NCBI GenBank assembly: GCA_903893795.1
Contig: CAITNO010000076.1
Location: 1-59,802 of the forward strand
Direction: 5' to 3'
From: Candidatus Hydrogenedentota bacterium
GTDB lineage: Bacteria; Hydrogenedentota; Hydrogenedentia; Hydrogenedentales; CAITNO01
Length of the DNA stretch: 59,802 nt
A model generated the notes under the pieces. That model searched no databases and was not told where the DNA came from. It saw nothing but the letters and a program-made list of their open reading frames with translations. The number at the start of each line of letters is the position of its first letter. Position 1 is the first letter of the stretch. Shown in pieces: positions 35,052 to 44,063 of the stretch. The position numbers were made by a program, and so were the translations under genes.

Positions 35052-36464
35052 ATGAGCGATATAATTTCACCTGATCTTCCCGTGCTGCTGGTGGACGACG
35101 ATTCGGCGGCGCTGAAGGCCAACGAACGCGCCCTGGCCTCTGCGGGAATCACCAATATCCTGCCCTGCCAGGATCCCCGGACCGTTCCCGATCTCCTCCG
35201 CTCCCAGGACTTCTCGCTGGTGCTGCTTGACCTCTGCATGCCGCGCCTGTCCGGCGAAGACCTGCTGCCCAGCATCGTCAACATCCGGCCCGAGGTGCCC
35301 GTGGTCATCGTGACCGCATCCAACGAGGTGGACACGGTGGTCCGGTGCATGAGGGCGGGCGCCTATGACTACCTGCTCAAGCCGGTCGAGCGCGCCCGCC
35401 TTATCCCGGTTGTTCGCCGCGCCATCGAGCTGCGCTACCTGCGCAGCGAAGTGGACATCCTTCGGGACAGCCGCCATGACGGCGTGCTCAAGTCTCCGGA
35501 GGCCTTTTCCAGCATTGTCACCAACAACGCCGAAATGCTTGCCATTTTCCGCTACTGTGAAAGCATCGCCAAAAGCCTCTGGCCCGTGCTCGTGACGGGG
35601 GAAACCGGTGTTGGAAAAGAGTTGATCGCCCGCGCCATTCACACCCTGAGCGGGCGCACCGGGGCCTTTGTCGCCGTCAACGTGGCGGGCGTGGACGACA
35701 ATGTTTTTTCCGACACGCTTTTCGGTCATGTGCGCGGGGCCTACACCGGTGCGGAGGAACCCAGAAAAGGGCTCATCGAGCAGGCGGCGGGGGGCACGCT
35801 GTTCCTGGACGAAATAGGCGACCTTCCGCAGTCGTCGCAGGTGAAGCTGCTGCGCGTGATCCAGGAGCATGAGTTCTATCCGCTTGGCTCCGATGCGGCC
35901 AAGAAGACAAATGCCCGGCTCGTCTGCGCGACCAACACCGACCTTGACGCAGTGCAGGCATCGGGGCATTTTCGCGCGGACCTCTACCAGCGGGTGAAGA
36001 CCCATCAGGTCCATGTGCCCGCATTGCGCAAACGCCCCGATGACATTCCCATACTGCTCGACTATTTTCTCGAAAAGACCGCGGCGGAACTGCACAGAAA
36101 GAAGCCCTCGCCCCCGAAGGAACTGCACACGCTGCTGGCAACCTACGCCTTCCCCGGGAATGTGCGGGAACTGGAAAGCATGGTGGTCGATGCGGTCGCC
36201 AACCATGAGTCGCACATCATGTCCATGGCGGTCTTTGAGTCGCACATTGGCCTCACCCACCCGGCGGACGGCCGCGTGTCAGGAAACGGAAATGGGGAAA
36301 GCCCCTATGCCTCCCTCGACTGGCTGCCCACGCTGGCCCATTCAAACGACCTGCTCATCGAAGAGGCCATGCGCCGTGCCCAAGGCAACCAGACACTGGC
36401 CGCCCGACTGCTGGGCATCTCCAGGCCCGCGCTTAACCGCAGACTGAACGAAGCTCGGCGGTAG
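35052..36464 (+). CDS. Sigma-54-dependent response regulator (NtrC/PrsR-like)
   Basis: A 470-aa enhancer-binding protein. The receiver domain (residues 10-125) has phospho-acceptor Asp60 (LVLLDLCMP) and Lys110 (YLLKPV). The AAA+ domain has Walker A GETGVGKE (183-190), the sigma-54-contacting GAYTGA loop (229-234) and Walker B GGTLFLDEIGD (248-256), then the sensor segment RADLYQRV. A Fis-type helix-turn-helix closes the protein (LAARLLGISRPALNRRL). It activates sigma-54 promoters when phosphorylated. Position among the polysaccharide genes, and the pairing of such regulators with PAS kinases in exosortase loci (PrsK/PrsR), suggest it controls the locus, perhaps with the kinase at 44064. The ATG at 35052 has GGGGA upstream. 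Confidence 0.92.
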   Translation: MSDIISPDLPVLLVDDDSAALKANERALASAGITNILPCQDPRTVPDLLRSQDFSLVLLDLCMPRLSGEDLLPSIVNIRPEVPVVIVTASNEVDTVVRCMRAGAYDYLLKPVERARLIPVVRRAIELRYLRSEVDILRDSRHDGVLKSPEAFSSIVTNNAEMLAIFRYCESIAKSLWPVLVTGETGVGKELIARAIHTLSGRTGAFVAVNVAGVDDNVFSDTLFGHVRGAYTGAEEPRKGLIEQAAGGTLFLDEIGDLPQSSQVKLLRVIQEHEFYPLGSDAAKKTNARLVCATNTDLDAVQASGHFRADLYQRVKTHQVHVPALRKRPDDIPILLDYFLEKTAAELHRKKPSPPKELHTLLATYAFPGNVRELESMVVDAVANHESHIMSMAVFESHIGLTHPADGRVSGNGNGESPYASLDWLPTLAHSNDLLIEEAMRRAQGNQTLAARLLGISRPALNRRLNEARR

Positions 36465-36584
36465 GCGTTCGCCATTGTTATGTCCGTCGCCGGCACCCAC
36501 CCATATCCGGCCGGGCAAGCCTGCCTGCCAACACCCATTCACCGCATATTCAGCAACGCTTTGCACACGTCGCTAAGTTTGTAT

Positions 36585-36675
36585 CGGCGTGCCTGGAGTT
36601 ACAGGCTCCAGACACGCCGCCCGCCGTCGCAAAGCGCGTGACTCGCAACCACCGACGCCCTGCGAAGTGAGAATC
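36585..36675 (-). repeat. Dispersed two-hairpin element, copy C
   Basis: Inverted relative to copies A and B. Read on the minus strand it has TCTCACTTCGCA, the core GGTTGCGAGTCACGCGC, and a first stem CGCAGGGCG/CGCTTTGCG including two G-T pairs. The second hairpin, CGGCGTG...CACGCCG with CTGGAG/CTCCAG inside, has loop CCTGTAA, close to CCGGTAA of copy A. Confidence 0.75.
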
Positions 36676-37234
36676 TTGGCACTCCAGCAGTGCCATGTTA
36701 TTGCCTCTTTGGAGCGCTGCCGCATGTCAGGACGGACAGCGTCTCATATCCTCTGGGGAAGGAGAATCCTCCAACACGTTGTGGCCGCATTACAGCGGTC
36801 TCTTTTCGCTGTTTGAGAGCAAGAGACATGCCACCGCTGCGTTCCTGTATAAGTCCTCTCCAATGGCTGTCCGGCACATTCTGGTGTCCTGACAGGCACA
36901 TCCAAAGGATGTCAGATTCTGGGGGCAGATAACGGACACATTGCATAAGTCGCACATAACGGAGCACTTGCGAAAGTGTGCGGCAACGCACGTTGTCTGT
37001 TACCTGACATGAATCCGAAGGCTGTCTAAGCACAGCCCCAAGCTTCGGTGGAATCACACAATGTGGGGCAGACATTCCTGCCTGCCATCTTCTTCCTCTG
37101 AAGTTGCGGATGCAGCCATGCTCCTTTGATTCATCCCGTTCATCCATCTCCAAATTCCTTCTGTCTTCTTCCGTTTTACTATGTCCCAAGATGTTCGAAA
37201 GAGAAGACGATTCCTGTGTGTGCGGGGCATACAC

Positions 37235-37272
37235 CCCCCGCCGCTTCGCGGCACCCCCCTCCAGGGGGACAA
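37235..37272. repeat. REP-like GC-rich double palindrome
   Basis: GCCGC-TTC-GCGGC is followed directly by CCCCC-TCCA-GGGGG, two adjacent short hairpins. This composition is typical of intergenic REP-type repeats. Only one copy is seen in the window. Confidence 0.4.
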
Positions 37273-37395
37273 AGACAGCACGACTCCAAACCCTATTGGC
37301 TGCGGCTCTGCTACTCCGCGCCATTCCGTGAATTCCGTCGTTGCCCAATGTCCGGCATGCGGGCCGTCGCGCCAGGGGATGGTGAGAGGCCCCGG

Positions 37396-38391
37396 TCATT
37401 TGTATTCAATCAGCCCGCGATGCTGGCCGGTCATCGTACCGAAGCTGTGGGACAGCACCCCCCATGCCTGCGGGAACTTGCCCAGCACGCAGAAGAAGGC
37501 ATACAGGACGCTGTCCATGCGCGAAATGCCGCGCCGGCGCACGACCTGGTACGCGCGGGCCACCAGTGCCCCATATCCAGTCAACAGCAGCAAACTGCCC
37601 GGCCCCGTCAGACCGGCCAGGAACAAGGCTGCCGTAGGCACCACCAGCCCCCAGAATTCTATGCTGCGCCTTTCGTGCACCCAGAACCGTTCCGGTGATT
37701 CACCGAATCTCCGGCTGACCTCGGCATAGGCATGTCCCGTCCGAACGCTCCGCTTGAACCATTGCCCGAACTTGGTCATGCCCGCGTCGTGCCATCCCAT
37801 ATCGGCCTCGATGCACAGTATTTTCCAGCCCTTTTCCCTCAGTCTGAAACACAGCTCGGGTTCTTCTCCGGCAATCAGCCCTTCATTGTATGCCCCCGAT
37901 TCCCGCAGCGCCCGCACACGCATCATGGCGATCCCGCCGCAGCTTGCCGCTTCACCGGGGGGCGTGTTCCATTCGACATCGCAGAGCCGGTTGTACACAG
38001 ACTTCTCGGGGTGGCGCTCGCGCAGGCGCCCGAAGACAACGGCCACATCCGAATGCTCCTCAAGGATGCCGCGCGCGCGCTCAAACCAGGACGGGAACAG
38101 TTCACAGTCCCCGTCCACAAACTGAACCGTCTCCAGGGAAGGACAGACCGTCAGCAGCCGTCTCAGGCCGGCATTTCGCCCCCGCGCGGCCGTGAACGGC
38201 GCGGAGTCATCCAGTGCCAGCGTGTCAACGCCCATCAGCCTCGCCACGCCGGGACTGCCGTCATGCGAGCCCGAATCCACGTATACCAGGTGGTTCGCCC
38301 AGTGCTCCACAGACTTCAGGCAGGCCGGGAGGCGTTCGCCCTCGTTGCGGCCTATCACAACACAACCATTGCTCCGCTTTGCAGAGGTCAT
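37396..38391 (-). CDS. Glycosyltransferase family 2
   Basis: A 331-aa GT-A enzyme. VVIGRNEGERLPACLKSV is the N-terminal nucleotide fold, VYVDSGSHDGS and QFVDGDCEL carry the DxD-type metal site, and GEEPELCFRLREKGW is the acceptor region. Two hydrophobic segments near residues 245-285 suggest membrane association. AGAGGA stands 7 nt before the ATG at 38391. It is the last gene of the export operon wza-wzc-wecG-GT2. The donor sugar is unknown. Confidence 0.88.
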   Translation of the reverse strand: MTSAKRSNGCVVIGRNEGERLPACLKSVEHWANHLVYVDSGSHDGSPGVARLMGVDTLALDDSAPFTAARGRNAGLRRLLTVCPSLETVQFVDGDCELFPSWFERARGILEEHSDVAVVFGRLRERHPEKSVYNRLCDVEWNTPPGEAASCGGIAMMRVRALRESGAYNEGLIAGEEPELCFRLREKGWKILCIEADMGWHDAGMTKFGQWFKRSVRTGHAYAEVSRRFGESPERFWVHERRSIEFWGLVVPTAALFLAGLTGPGSLLLLTGYGALVARAYQVVRRRGISRMDSVLYAFFCVLGKFPQAWGVLSHSFGTMTGQHRGLIEYK

Positions 38392-38428
38392 TGCAGCATC
38401 CTCTCACATAACCGTTCCGTTTGAACGG

Positions 38429-39349
38429 TCAACTGCTCCGAAACGTGGCTCTTTCGGCGGATACGCCGAGATTCCTTTCCACGGCGGTACGGGGGCTGCG
38501 GTGCCGGACTGCATACAGCGACGCGAGTTGCCGGGCCAGCAGCACAAAGAAAAACATGTCATCCACCAGGTAGCGCCGCCACAGCCGCCGCGGCTCGGTG
38601 CAGAGCCGCCACAGCCATTCGAGTCCGGCTTTCTGAAACACATGCGGCGCACGGCGCTTGTTGCCGGCGATAAAGTCCAGCGAAGCCCCCACGCCAATCA
38701 TGAGGGGAACGCCGCTTTCTTGGCAGTGCTGCCACATCCAGATTTCCTGTTTCGGCGATCCAACGGCCGTAAAGCAGATGTCCGGCGCGGCCGCGCGCAA
38801 CCGCTCCAGAATGGCGGCTTTCTCCTCGGCGCTTTTCTCAAAACCCATGGGCGGGCTGTGCATTCCGGCGACAAGCAGTCCGGGATAAAGCGACTTCAGC
38901 TTAGCCGCCGCCTGCGCGGGAACGCCCTCCGCGGCGCCAAGCAGGAAGATCGAGCGTCCTTCGGCCGCCGCGCGCTTGCATATGGCATGGACAAGGTCCG
39001 TGCCATTAAGCCGTTGAATCAGGGGAGTGCCCAGCAGTCTTCCACTCCAGAGGAGCGGCACACCGTCGGGCACAACGAAGCTCGCCTCCAGATAGGCTCG
39101 CCGGAACGCCTCATCGTGGTGATAAAGGCAGACATGGTCCGCGTTCGGCGTGACGATGTAACCCGGATTTCTCCGTTTTACTCGAATCATGGCGCAATCC
39201 AGCAATTCCTCCAGTCTGACGCGGTCCACCATGACGCCGCAGATGTCCACCTTCCGCCGGCCGGCCAGATTTCGCAGTCCCTTCATACCGCCCAGTGCTG
39301 TGGCTTCGCCACTTTCGGCCAAAGCCAGCACGTCTGATTCTTCCTTCAT
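38429..39349 (-). CDS. WecG/TagA/CpsF family glycosyltransferase
   Basis: A 306-aa GT26 enzyme. TPNADHVCLYHHDEAFRRAY, VPDGVPLLWSGRLLG, RLNGTDLVHAIC and FTAVGSPKQEIWMWQ are all diagnostic. Family members add N-acetyl-aminosugars or uronic acids to lipid-linked intermediates. The true start is the ATG at 39349: the GTGGAGGTG just upstream serves as its ribosome-binding site, so the longer frame that begins within it (39364) is not used. It lies between wzc and the terminal GT2. Confidence 0.92.
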   Translation of the reverse strand: MKEESDVLALAESGEATALGGMKGLRNLAGRRKVDICGVMVDRVRLEELLDCAMIRVKRRNPGYIVTPNADHVCLYHHDEAFRRAYLEASFVVPDGVPLLWSGRLLGTPLIQRLNGTDLVHAICKRAAAEGRSIFLLGAAEGVPAQAAAKLKSLYPGLLVAGMHSPPMGFEKSAEEKAAILERLRAAAPDICFTAVGSPKQEIWMWQHCQESGVPLMIGVGASLDFIAGNKRRAPHVFQKAGLEWLWRLCTEPRRLWRRYLVDDMFFFVLLARQLASLYAVRHRSPRTAVERNLGVSAERATFRSS

Positions 39350-39445
39350 CTCAATCACCTCCACATTCGGGGCGCGTCTGCGCGTGATTGCTGCAATAAT
39401 GAATTTGTGTTGGAGTCAGGTTAACCGCAATGACCTGCCGGTGGA

Positions 39446-41803
39446 TCAACCAAGCCCGGTTCTGCCAACGGCGGTCCCGATCCGAATGCCTCCGGTAATC
39501 GCCGGCCTTAGACCCTCGGGGCGGCTGTTCTGAACCGCCCGCCCGGCAGCTTTTGGCGGGGCGGCGCGCTTCTTCGAGAGGTAGTCCTCATAGCGCACCG
39601 CGCCGGGCAGGGGCTTCGTGGAGGATAGCCGTGCGCAGTTCAGAACTACACCCAGCAGATTGGCCCGGGTGCGGCGCAATTCCTCCGTCGCCTGACGGAC
39701 CATGTCCGTATCGGACACACCTGACCCGACAACAAGCACAACGCCGTCGACGACCGGCGCAAGCAGGCCCGCGTCGGACGTTGCCAGTATGGGGGGCGTG
39801 TCAATGAGCACATGGTCAAACTCCTTCTTGGCGGTGTCAATCAGGTCGGCCATTTCCCTTGAAGCCGCCTTGACTGTCAGTGATTCCGGCTGGGGACCGG
39901 CGCCCACCAGGTAGAGGCCCGGAAAGGCCGTGGGGCGCACGGCATCCATCAGCGGCATTCCCCGGAGGAGCACACAACTGAGGCCCCTTGCGGGTTTCAT
40001 GCCCAGGGCCTCTTCAAGCTCCGCCTTGGGCGACATTTCCAGAACAAGCACCTTCCTGCCCGCCTGGGTCAGGGCTATGGCAAGGTTGCAGGTGACCAGA
40101 GTTTTGCCGTCGCCCGAAGCCGGGCTGGTGACCACGCAGGAACCCACGACCCCACCCGTCTTGACGCCGCGCTCCAGACTGAAGCTGGAGAGAATCTTCC
40201 GCACTTCGTTTCCAATCGCTGTGTCGGGCCTTTCGGCCACTGCCGAGGCGCGTTGACGGCCTCGGAAACCCTCGCCGCCCGAATGGAGGGCAAGGGCCCT
40301 GCTGCTGCCGGCAAAAGCATGCGCCGGCGCCGGAAATGAATTGCCTGTGTGCGGAATGAACGCGAGCACGGGCCTGTCCGTGACGGAGCTGAGGTCCTCT
40401 TCCGACCGTATTTGCTGGTCCGTGATTTCGCGCAGAAATCCCGCGCCCAGCCCGGCCGCGCCGGACATCATCAGCAGCAGGAACAGGGCCTGCATTCGCC
40501 GGCCCGTGCCCGGACCCGAGGGTACGCTGGGAGGGGACGCAATCTTTACCCGCGCGGGGGCGTTGCTTTCGACCCCAATCGAGGTGATTTCATCCCGCAC
40601 CGCGCGCAGCAGTGAGCGCGACTCCTCGGCGTGTATCTTCAGTTCGTCAACCGAGGCAAGCGTCTTCGAGGCCTCCATGGACCGCGCGCGCTCTTTCTCG
40701 ATTAGGTCCTCAAACCCCGCCTTGCGCGTCTTCGCGTCCTCCAGTTCGGACTTTGCCGCGCCCAGGTCCTTCTCCAGCAGCGCCTGCATCGAGGAGACCA
40801 CCTCGCCGCGCGCCGCCGACTCGACCTGCACCACCCGGCCCTTCAGCGCATTGATCCTGCCGCGCGCCACTTCAAGCTGGGGCGAGCTTTCGCCGTAGCG
40901 CTCCGCGACACCGGCGAATTCAGCGTCTGATTTGATGAACTCCTGCCGCGCCGCAACAACCCGGGGGTCGGCGGCCACCTTGTCCTCGACGCCCATCTCA
41001 AACAGCGGCTTGCCGGGCGCCGCCTTGTATTTCTTGATGAGATCCGCCACGCTGGCGATCTGCCCCGCAAGCAGCGTGCATTTGCTGTCAGACCGTGAAA
41101 TGTCCTCTTCCGCCCGGGCATGCGGCGTCTCGTAGGCCGAGCTTCTTTCGGGACGATCCTTTGTGGCTCCGCCCGAGGGCATTTCCACCTGCTGTTGCAG
41201 GTCGCTTATTTTCCGCAGTTGGCTGTCCAGCTCCACCTGTCCCCGGTCCCGCTCTTTCAGCAGCACCTGCAACCGTTCGCCGCCCGTGTTTGCCTCTTCC
41301 GAAAGGGCGTACTTCATGTAGGCCGCGAGGGTCTTGTCCACAAGAAGCATCGCCGTGTCGCGGTCCCGCATTTTGCAGGAGATGGTCACCAGTTCACTGT
41401 TGACCCCGGTCTCTGCTTTGATCACGGCCTTGAGGAACTCCAGCGGGGCCGAATTGTGGGCGACCGCGTCGCAGGCGCGCACCTGCGGGTCTTCCAGCAC
41501 TTGGGAAAGCACCGCGTTGCCCGTGATCAGCGCGATTTGCGTGTTGAGAAACTTCTCATAGGGCACCCCGTTCTCGCGGGCATCGCTGTTCATGACCCGC
41601 GGTGTGGAAGCGAGGAACCGCACATCCGCCGATGCCTTGTATTCCAGCGGGATGAGCTTCCAAACGGCGGCGGTTCCCGGAACGGCCAGCGCCGCGAACA
41701 CCGCCAGCATGAGCGGCAGCCTCAGCCGCAGCAGGCGTTTCAAATCAATCTTTCGCGTTTCATCTTTCGAAAGGGCCGCTTTTGACCCTGAACTGATATT
41801 CAT
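39446..41803 (-). CDS. Chain-length/export protein with BY-kinase-like ATPase domain (Wzc/GumC type)
   Basis: A 785-aa inner-membrane polysaccharide copolymerase. A Wzz domain with membrane helices at about 29-50 and 437-456 encloses a long periplasmic coiled-coil region (about 175-410). The cytosolic ATPase has Walker A SPASGDGKT (560-568) and Walker B VLIDTPP (664-670). The Walker A' segment reads VLVLEM, with Glu589 where BY kinases carry Asp. The C-terminus has only YEDYLSKK and no tyrosine cluster, so autokinase activity is doubtful. It probably works with the Wza protein encoded just upstream to control length and export. AAAGGA stands before the ATG at 41803. Confidence 0.88.
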   Translation of the reverse strand: MNISSGSKAALSKDETRKIDLKRLLRLRLPLMLAVFAALAVPGTAAVWKLIPLEYKASADVRFLASTPRVMNSDARENGVPYEKFLNTQIALITGNAVLSQVLEDPQVRACDAVAHNSAPLEFLKAVIKAETGVNSELVTISCKMRDRDTAMLLVDKTLAAYMKYALSEEANTGGERLQVLLKERDRGQVELDSQLRKISDLQQQVEMPSGGATKDRPERSSAYETPHARAEEDISRSDSKCTLLAGQIASVADLIKKYKAAPGKPLFEMGVEDKVAADPRVVAARQEFIKSDAEFAGVAERYGESSPQLEVARGRINALKGRVVQVESAARGEVVSSMQALLEKDLGAAKSELEDAKTRKAGFEDLIEKERARSMEASKTLASVDELKIHAEESRSLLRAVRDEITSIGVESNAPARVKIASPPSVPSGPGTGRRMQALFLLLMMSGAAGLGAGFLREITDQQIRSEEDLSSVTDRPVLAFIPHTGNSFPAPAHAFAGSSRALALHSGGEGFRGRQRASAVAERPDTAIGNEVRKILSSFSLERGVKTGGVVGSCVVTSPASGDGKTLVTCNLAIALTQAGRKVLVLEMSPKAELEEALGMKPARGLSCVLLRGMPLMDAVRPTAFPGLYLVGAGPQPESLTVKAASREMADLIDTAKKEFDHVLIDTPPILATSDAGLLAPVVDGVVLVVGSGVSDTDMVRQATEELRRTRANLLGVVLNCARLSSTKPLPGAVRYEDYLSKKRAAPPKAAGRAVQNSRPEGLRPAITGGIRIGTAVGRTGLG

Positions 41804-41833
41804 CGAAATTCCTTTCCGGCGCGTCGCCGGGGC

Positions 41834-43042
41834 TTAGCGCCCCGCCACTGCACCCGTACTGCCCGTCGGCACCGAGACTCCCGTGGAACTACCCCCCTTG
41901 GGTTTCAAAAGCACTTTGTACAGGTCTTTTCTGTAATAGGCGTCGAATCCCTGCGTGTACAGGTTCAGCAGCGGTGACGCCGTTTCCGCAAGGCGTGTGA
42001 ATCGCATCAGATTGTCGTAGAGCCGCACCAGTGAGCCCCGCGGCACGTAAAGGATGTCTCCCGCCTGGAGCCTCGGGTTCTGGCCCGTGTCAAGGCACTT
42101 GCGCAGGTCAATAAGCATGGCCTCGGTGTTTTCCGCATCCACCTGCCGCAGTAGCACCACGCTGCGCATGCGGGCCGACTTCTCCACGGCGCCCCCGGCC
42201 CGGGCAAGCAATTCGAGCACCCCCATGCCTTCCACCAGCGGAAATACGCCCGTGCTCGCGGCCTCGCCCATGACGTACACCAGGTTCATCCCTTCAGGCA
42301 GGTAGATCGTGTCGCCGGGCAGCACGGGGGCGTCCGAGGGGTTCTCACCGCTTTGGCGCAGGCCCGAGAGATCGTACTCACGAACCTCACGCTGCCCCTC
42401 CTGGTGGCGTATGATGAAGGCCTTGCTCAACTGGCCCTGCGCCCCCACGTAGGTGTCACCTGAAGAGCTGTTGATGCGCGGTCCGCCCGCGGTGTTCAAC
42501 GCTTCCAGCACTGAAAGCGGGCGCGTGTAGGGATACTCTCCCGGCTTTTCAACCTCGCCGAGGATGAAGAAGGACTTGCTCGCCGCCTCTTTCACCGTCA
42601 GCGTGAGGTGCGGCTTCCTGTAGACGCTCACATAGGCGCCGTTCAGCGCGGCCAGCGCATCGGTGCGCGTCATGCCTGCCACCTTGATCTCGTCGATCTG
42701 GGGAAGCGAAATATAGCCGTCGTAGCGAACTTTTACATCCCGGCTCATCTGCGTGTCGTCAAGAAGCTGAAATTCCAGCGTGTCCCCAGGCCCAATGCGG
42801 TATTCAACCTCGGCCGGCGGGAGTGGGGTTTGGGCGCGCTCCTCCTTTTCAGCCGCGTGGGCTGCGGGAAAAGTGTAGAGGGTGTTGGTCTTTACAACGG
42901 CCTGCTCCGTGATCACTTTTCTGGAGACCCCGTTGTCTTTGGCTTTCTGCTGCGCGGAAGCCGTTTCAGCGAATCCAAGCACGCCCATCGCCGTAAATGC
43001 AATAGCGAGCCTCAGACCGCCCACGGCGGAGATTCGCGGCAT
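41834..43042 (-). CDS. Polysaccharide export protein, Wza-like
   Basis: A 402-aa outer-membrane exporter. A signal peptide (GLRLAIAFTAMGVLGFAETASA) is followed by the polysaccharide-export domain (YRIGPGDTLEFQLLDD to about residue 190) and two or three SLBB domains (FILGEVEKPGEYPY, VYVMGEAASTGVFPL, ILYVPRGS). No lipobox Cys is present, unlike E. coli Wza. I start it at the ATG at 43042 because the signal peptide begins there and the 85 codons upstream overlap an intergenic palindromic repeat; the ribosome site is weak. It is the first gene of the wza-wzc-wecG-GT2 operon. Confidence 0.88.
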   Translation of the reverse strand: MPRISAVGGLRLAIAFTAMGVLGFAETASAQQKAKDNGVSRKVITEQAVVKTNTLYTFPAAHAAEKEERAQTPLPPAEVEYRIGPGDTLEFQLLDDTQMSRDVKVRYDGYISLPQIDEIKVAGMTRTDALAALNGAYVSVYRKPHLTLTVKEAASKSFFILGEVEKPGEYPYTRPLSVLEALNTAGGPRINSSSGDTYVGAQGQLSKAFIIRHQEGQREVREYDLSGLRQSGENPSDAPVLPGDTIYLPEGMNLVYVMGEAASTGVFPLVEGMGVLELLARAGGAVEKSARMRSVVLLRQVDAENTEAMLIDLRKCLDTGQNPRLQAGDILYVPRGSLVRLYDNLMRFTRLAETASPLLNLYTQGFDAYYRKDLYKVLLKPKGGSSTGVSVPTGSTGAVAGR

Positions 43043-44063
43043 AAAGCCGCCGGGGGACTGGCTCCTGTTTCCATCCAAGGCTAGGGGACGGCAGCACTGT
43101 CGCGTGTCGGAAACGGGTGCCTGTACCCGAGTCACCACGCCCAGGAACTTCGCGAACCCGGGTACAGCCACCATTTCCAACGCACCGACAGGCTCGAATA
43201 AGTCGAGCCATTGGCTGGAAATGGTGGCTGTCCCCCTGCGGCACATGCTTAGCAGAAATCTGGCCGGTGACACCGCATGTTTCATAAAATGTTCCAATCA
43301 TCTTTCGTTGCGTCTGGAAACCCCAGACACCCGCTGTCATTCACTTGTGTGCGGTGGTGCATCCCAGTATTGGACGATCCCTGCTTCCCTGCCGCGTCGG
43401 CCATGGCAAAGAACGTCGGCGCCACCACTCCTGTGCACACAGCAAGACGCGTGCCGAACAGGTTCAAGTCCCCCGACGCCCGTTCCCCCAAGTATGAAGT
43501 GTTTTCCGGGGTGGCACCGTCGCCCAATGGGTGTCCGTTTTATGACACGCATTTGTCGCACACATGGCCATATGCCGATTTACAGGGCCTGTTGGCGCAG
43601 CCGCCCCATATGCCGGGTGTGATTGAATGGACACCCATTTGCGGCCAAGTCCGGCCTGCGGGCCGCACTGCTCCAGGACTCTGGCCCGCAGTGCGGCATC
43701 GTGGCGGGGAATGAAATGCCGCCGCGGGCCTGTCAGCAATGCCGCGTTTTGAAATATTACCCAGGGCCTTCTTGTTTGGCGAAGTATGGTGCGAATGCGA
43801 AACACGCAGGAAGCACCTTGCGGGCACCGGGCGGATCCTCACCTGATGCACCCTTCAATCCAGTTCATTTGAAGCGCTGGACAATACACAATTTGAATAT
43901 GCGGTCAGCCCTCTTAGAATTTGCGCGACGACGCGCGGCACGGCGGGTCACCCACTTGTGCAGGGTGCGTTTGCAGGCCCTGCGGCTTAAACGGATGGAA
44001 TTGAAAGCCGGCCACGACCGATGAACGATTGCAGGGGCGGCTGACCGAATCTGGGTGAGCACG
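43043..44063. other. 1-kb intergenic region between wza and the PAS kinase
   Basis: No supported gene. The region holds the palindromic element at 43116-43235 and, around 43520 and 43627, two copies of the GGACACCCATT-type motif in opposite orientation. A hairpin, CCGCACTGC/GCAGTGCGG, lies near 43668-43696. The divergent promoters of wza and the kinase should lie here. Confidence 0.5.
43116..43235. repeat. REP-like nested palindrome upstream of wza
   Basis: Three related arms: GGTGCCTGTACCC (43116-43128), GGGTACAGCCACCATTTCCA (43160-43179) and TGGAAATGGTGGCTGT (43216-43231). The second pairs with the third over 16 perfect bp and with the first over 13 bp with one mismatch. Inside lies GGCTCGA/TCGAGCC. 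The GGGGACAGCCACC type of sequence resembles REP elements mobilised by Y1-type (RAYT) transposases, but no transposase is in the window. Confidence 0.6.

Larger units (their letters stand above)
36465..37395. other. 930-bp convergent intergenic region
   Basis: No supported gene. The open frame on the minus strand at 36698-37399 has no recognisable features. It holds copy C of the two-hairpin repeat (36585-36675) and GC-rich palindromes at about 37235-37272. The two operons on either side converge here. Confidence 0.55.

Noticed and set aside
36698..37399. 233-codon minus-strand frame between the sigma-54 activator and the GT2
   Set aside because: No domain or signal peptide, low-complexity composition, and it spans palindromic intergenic repeats.
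43440..43500. tRNA-like GGTTCAAGTCC motif
   Set aside because: The flanking bases cannot form the T stem, and no acceptor or anticodon arm fits.
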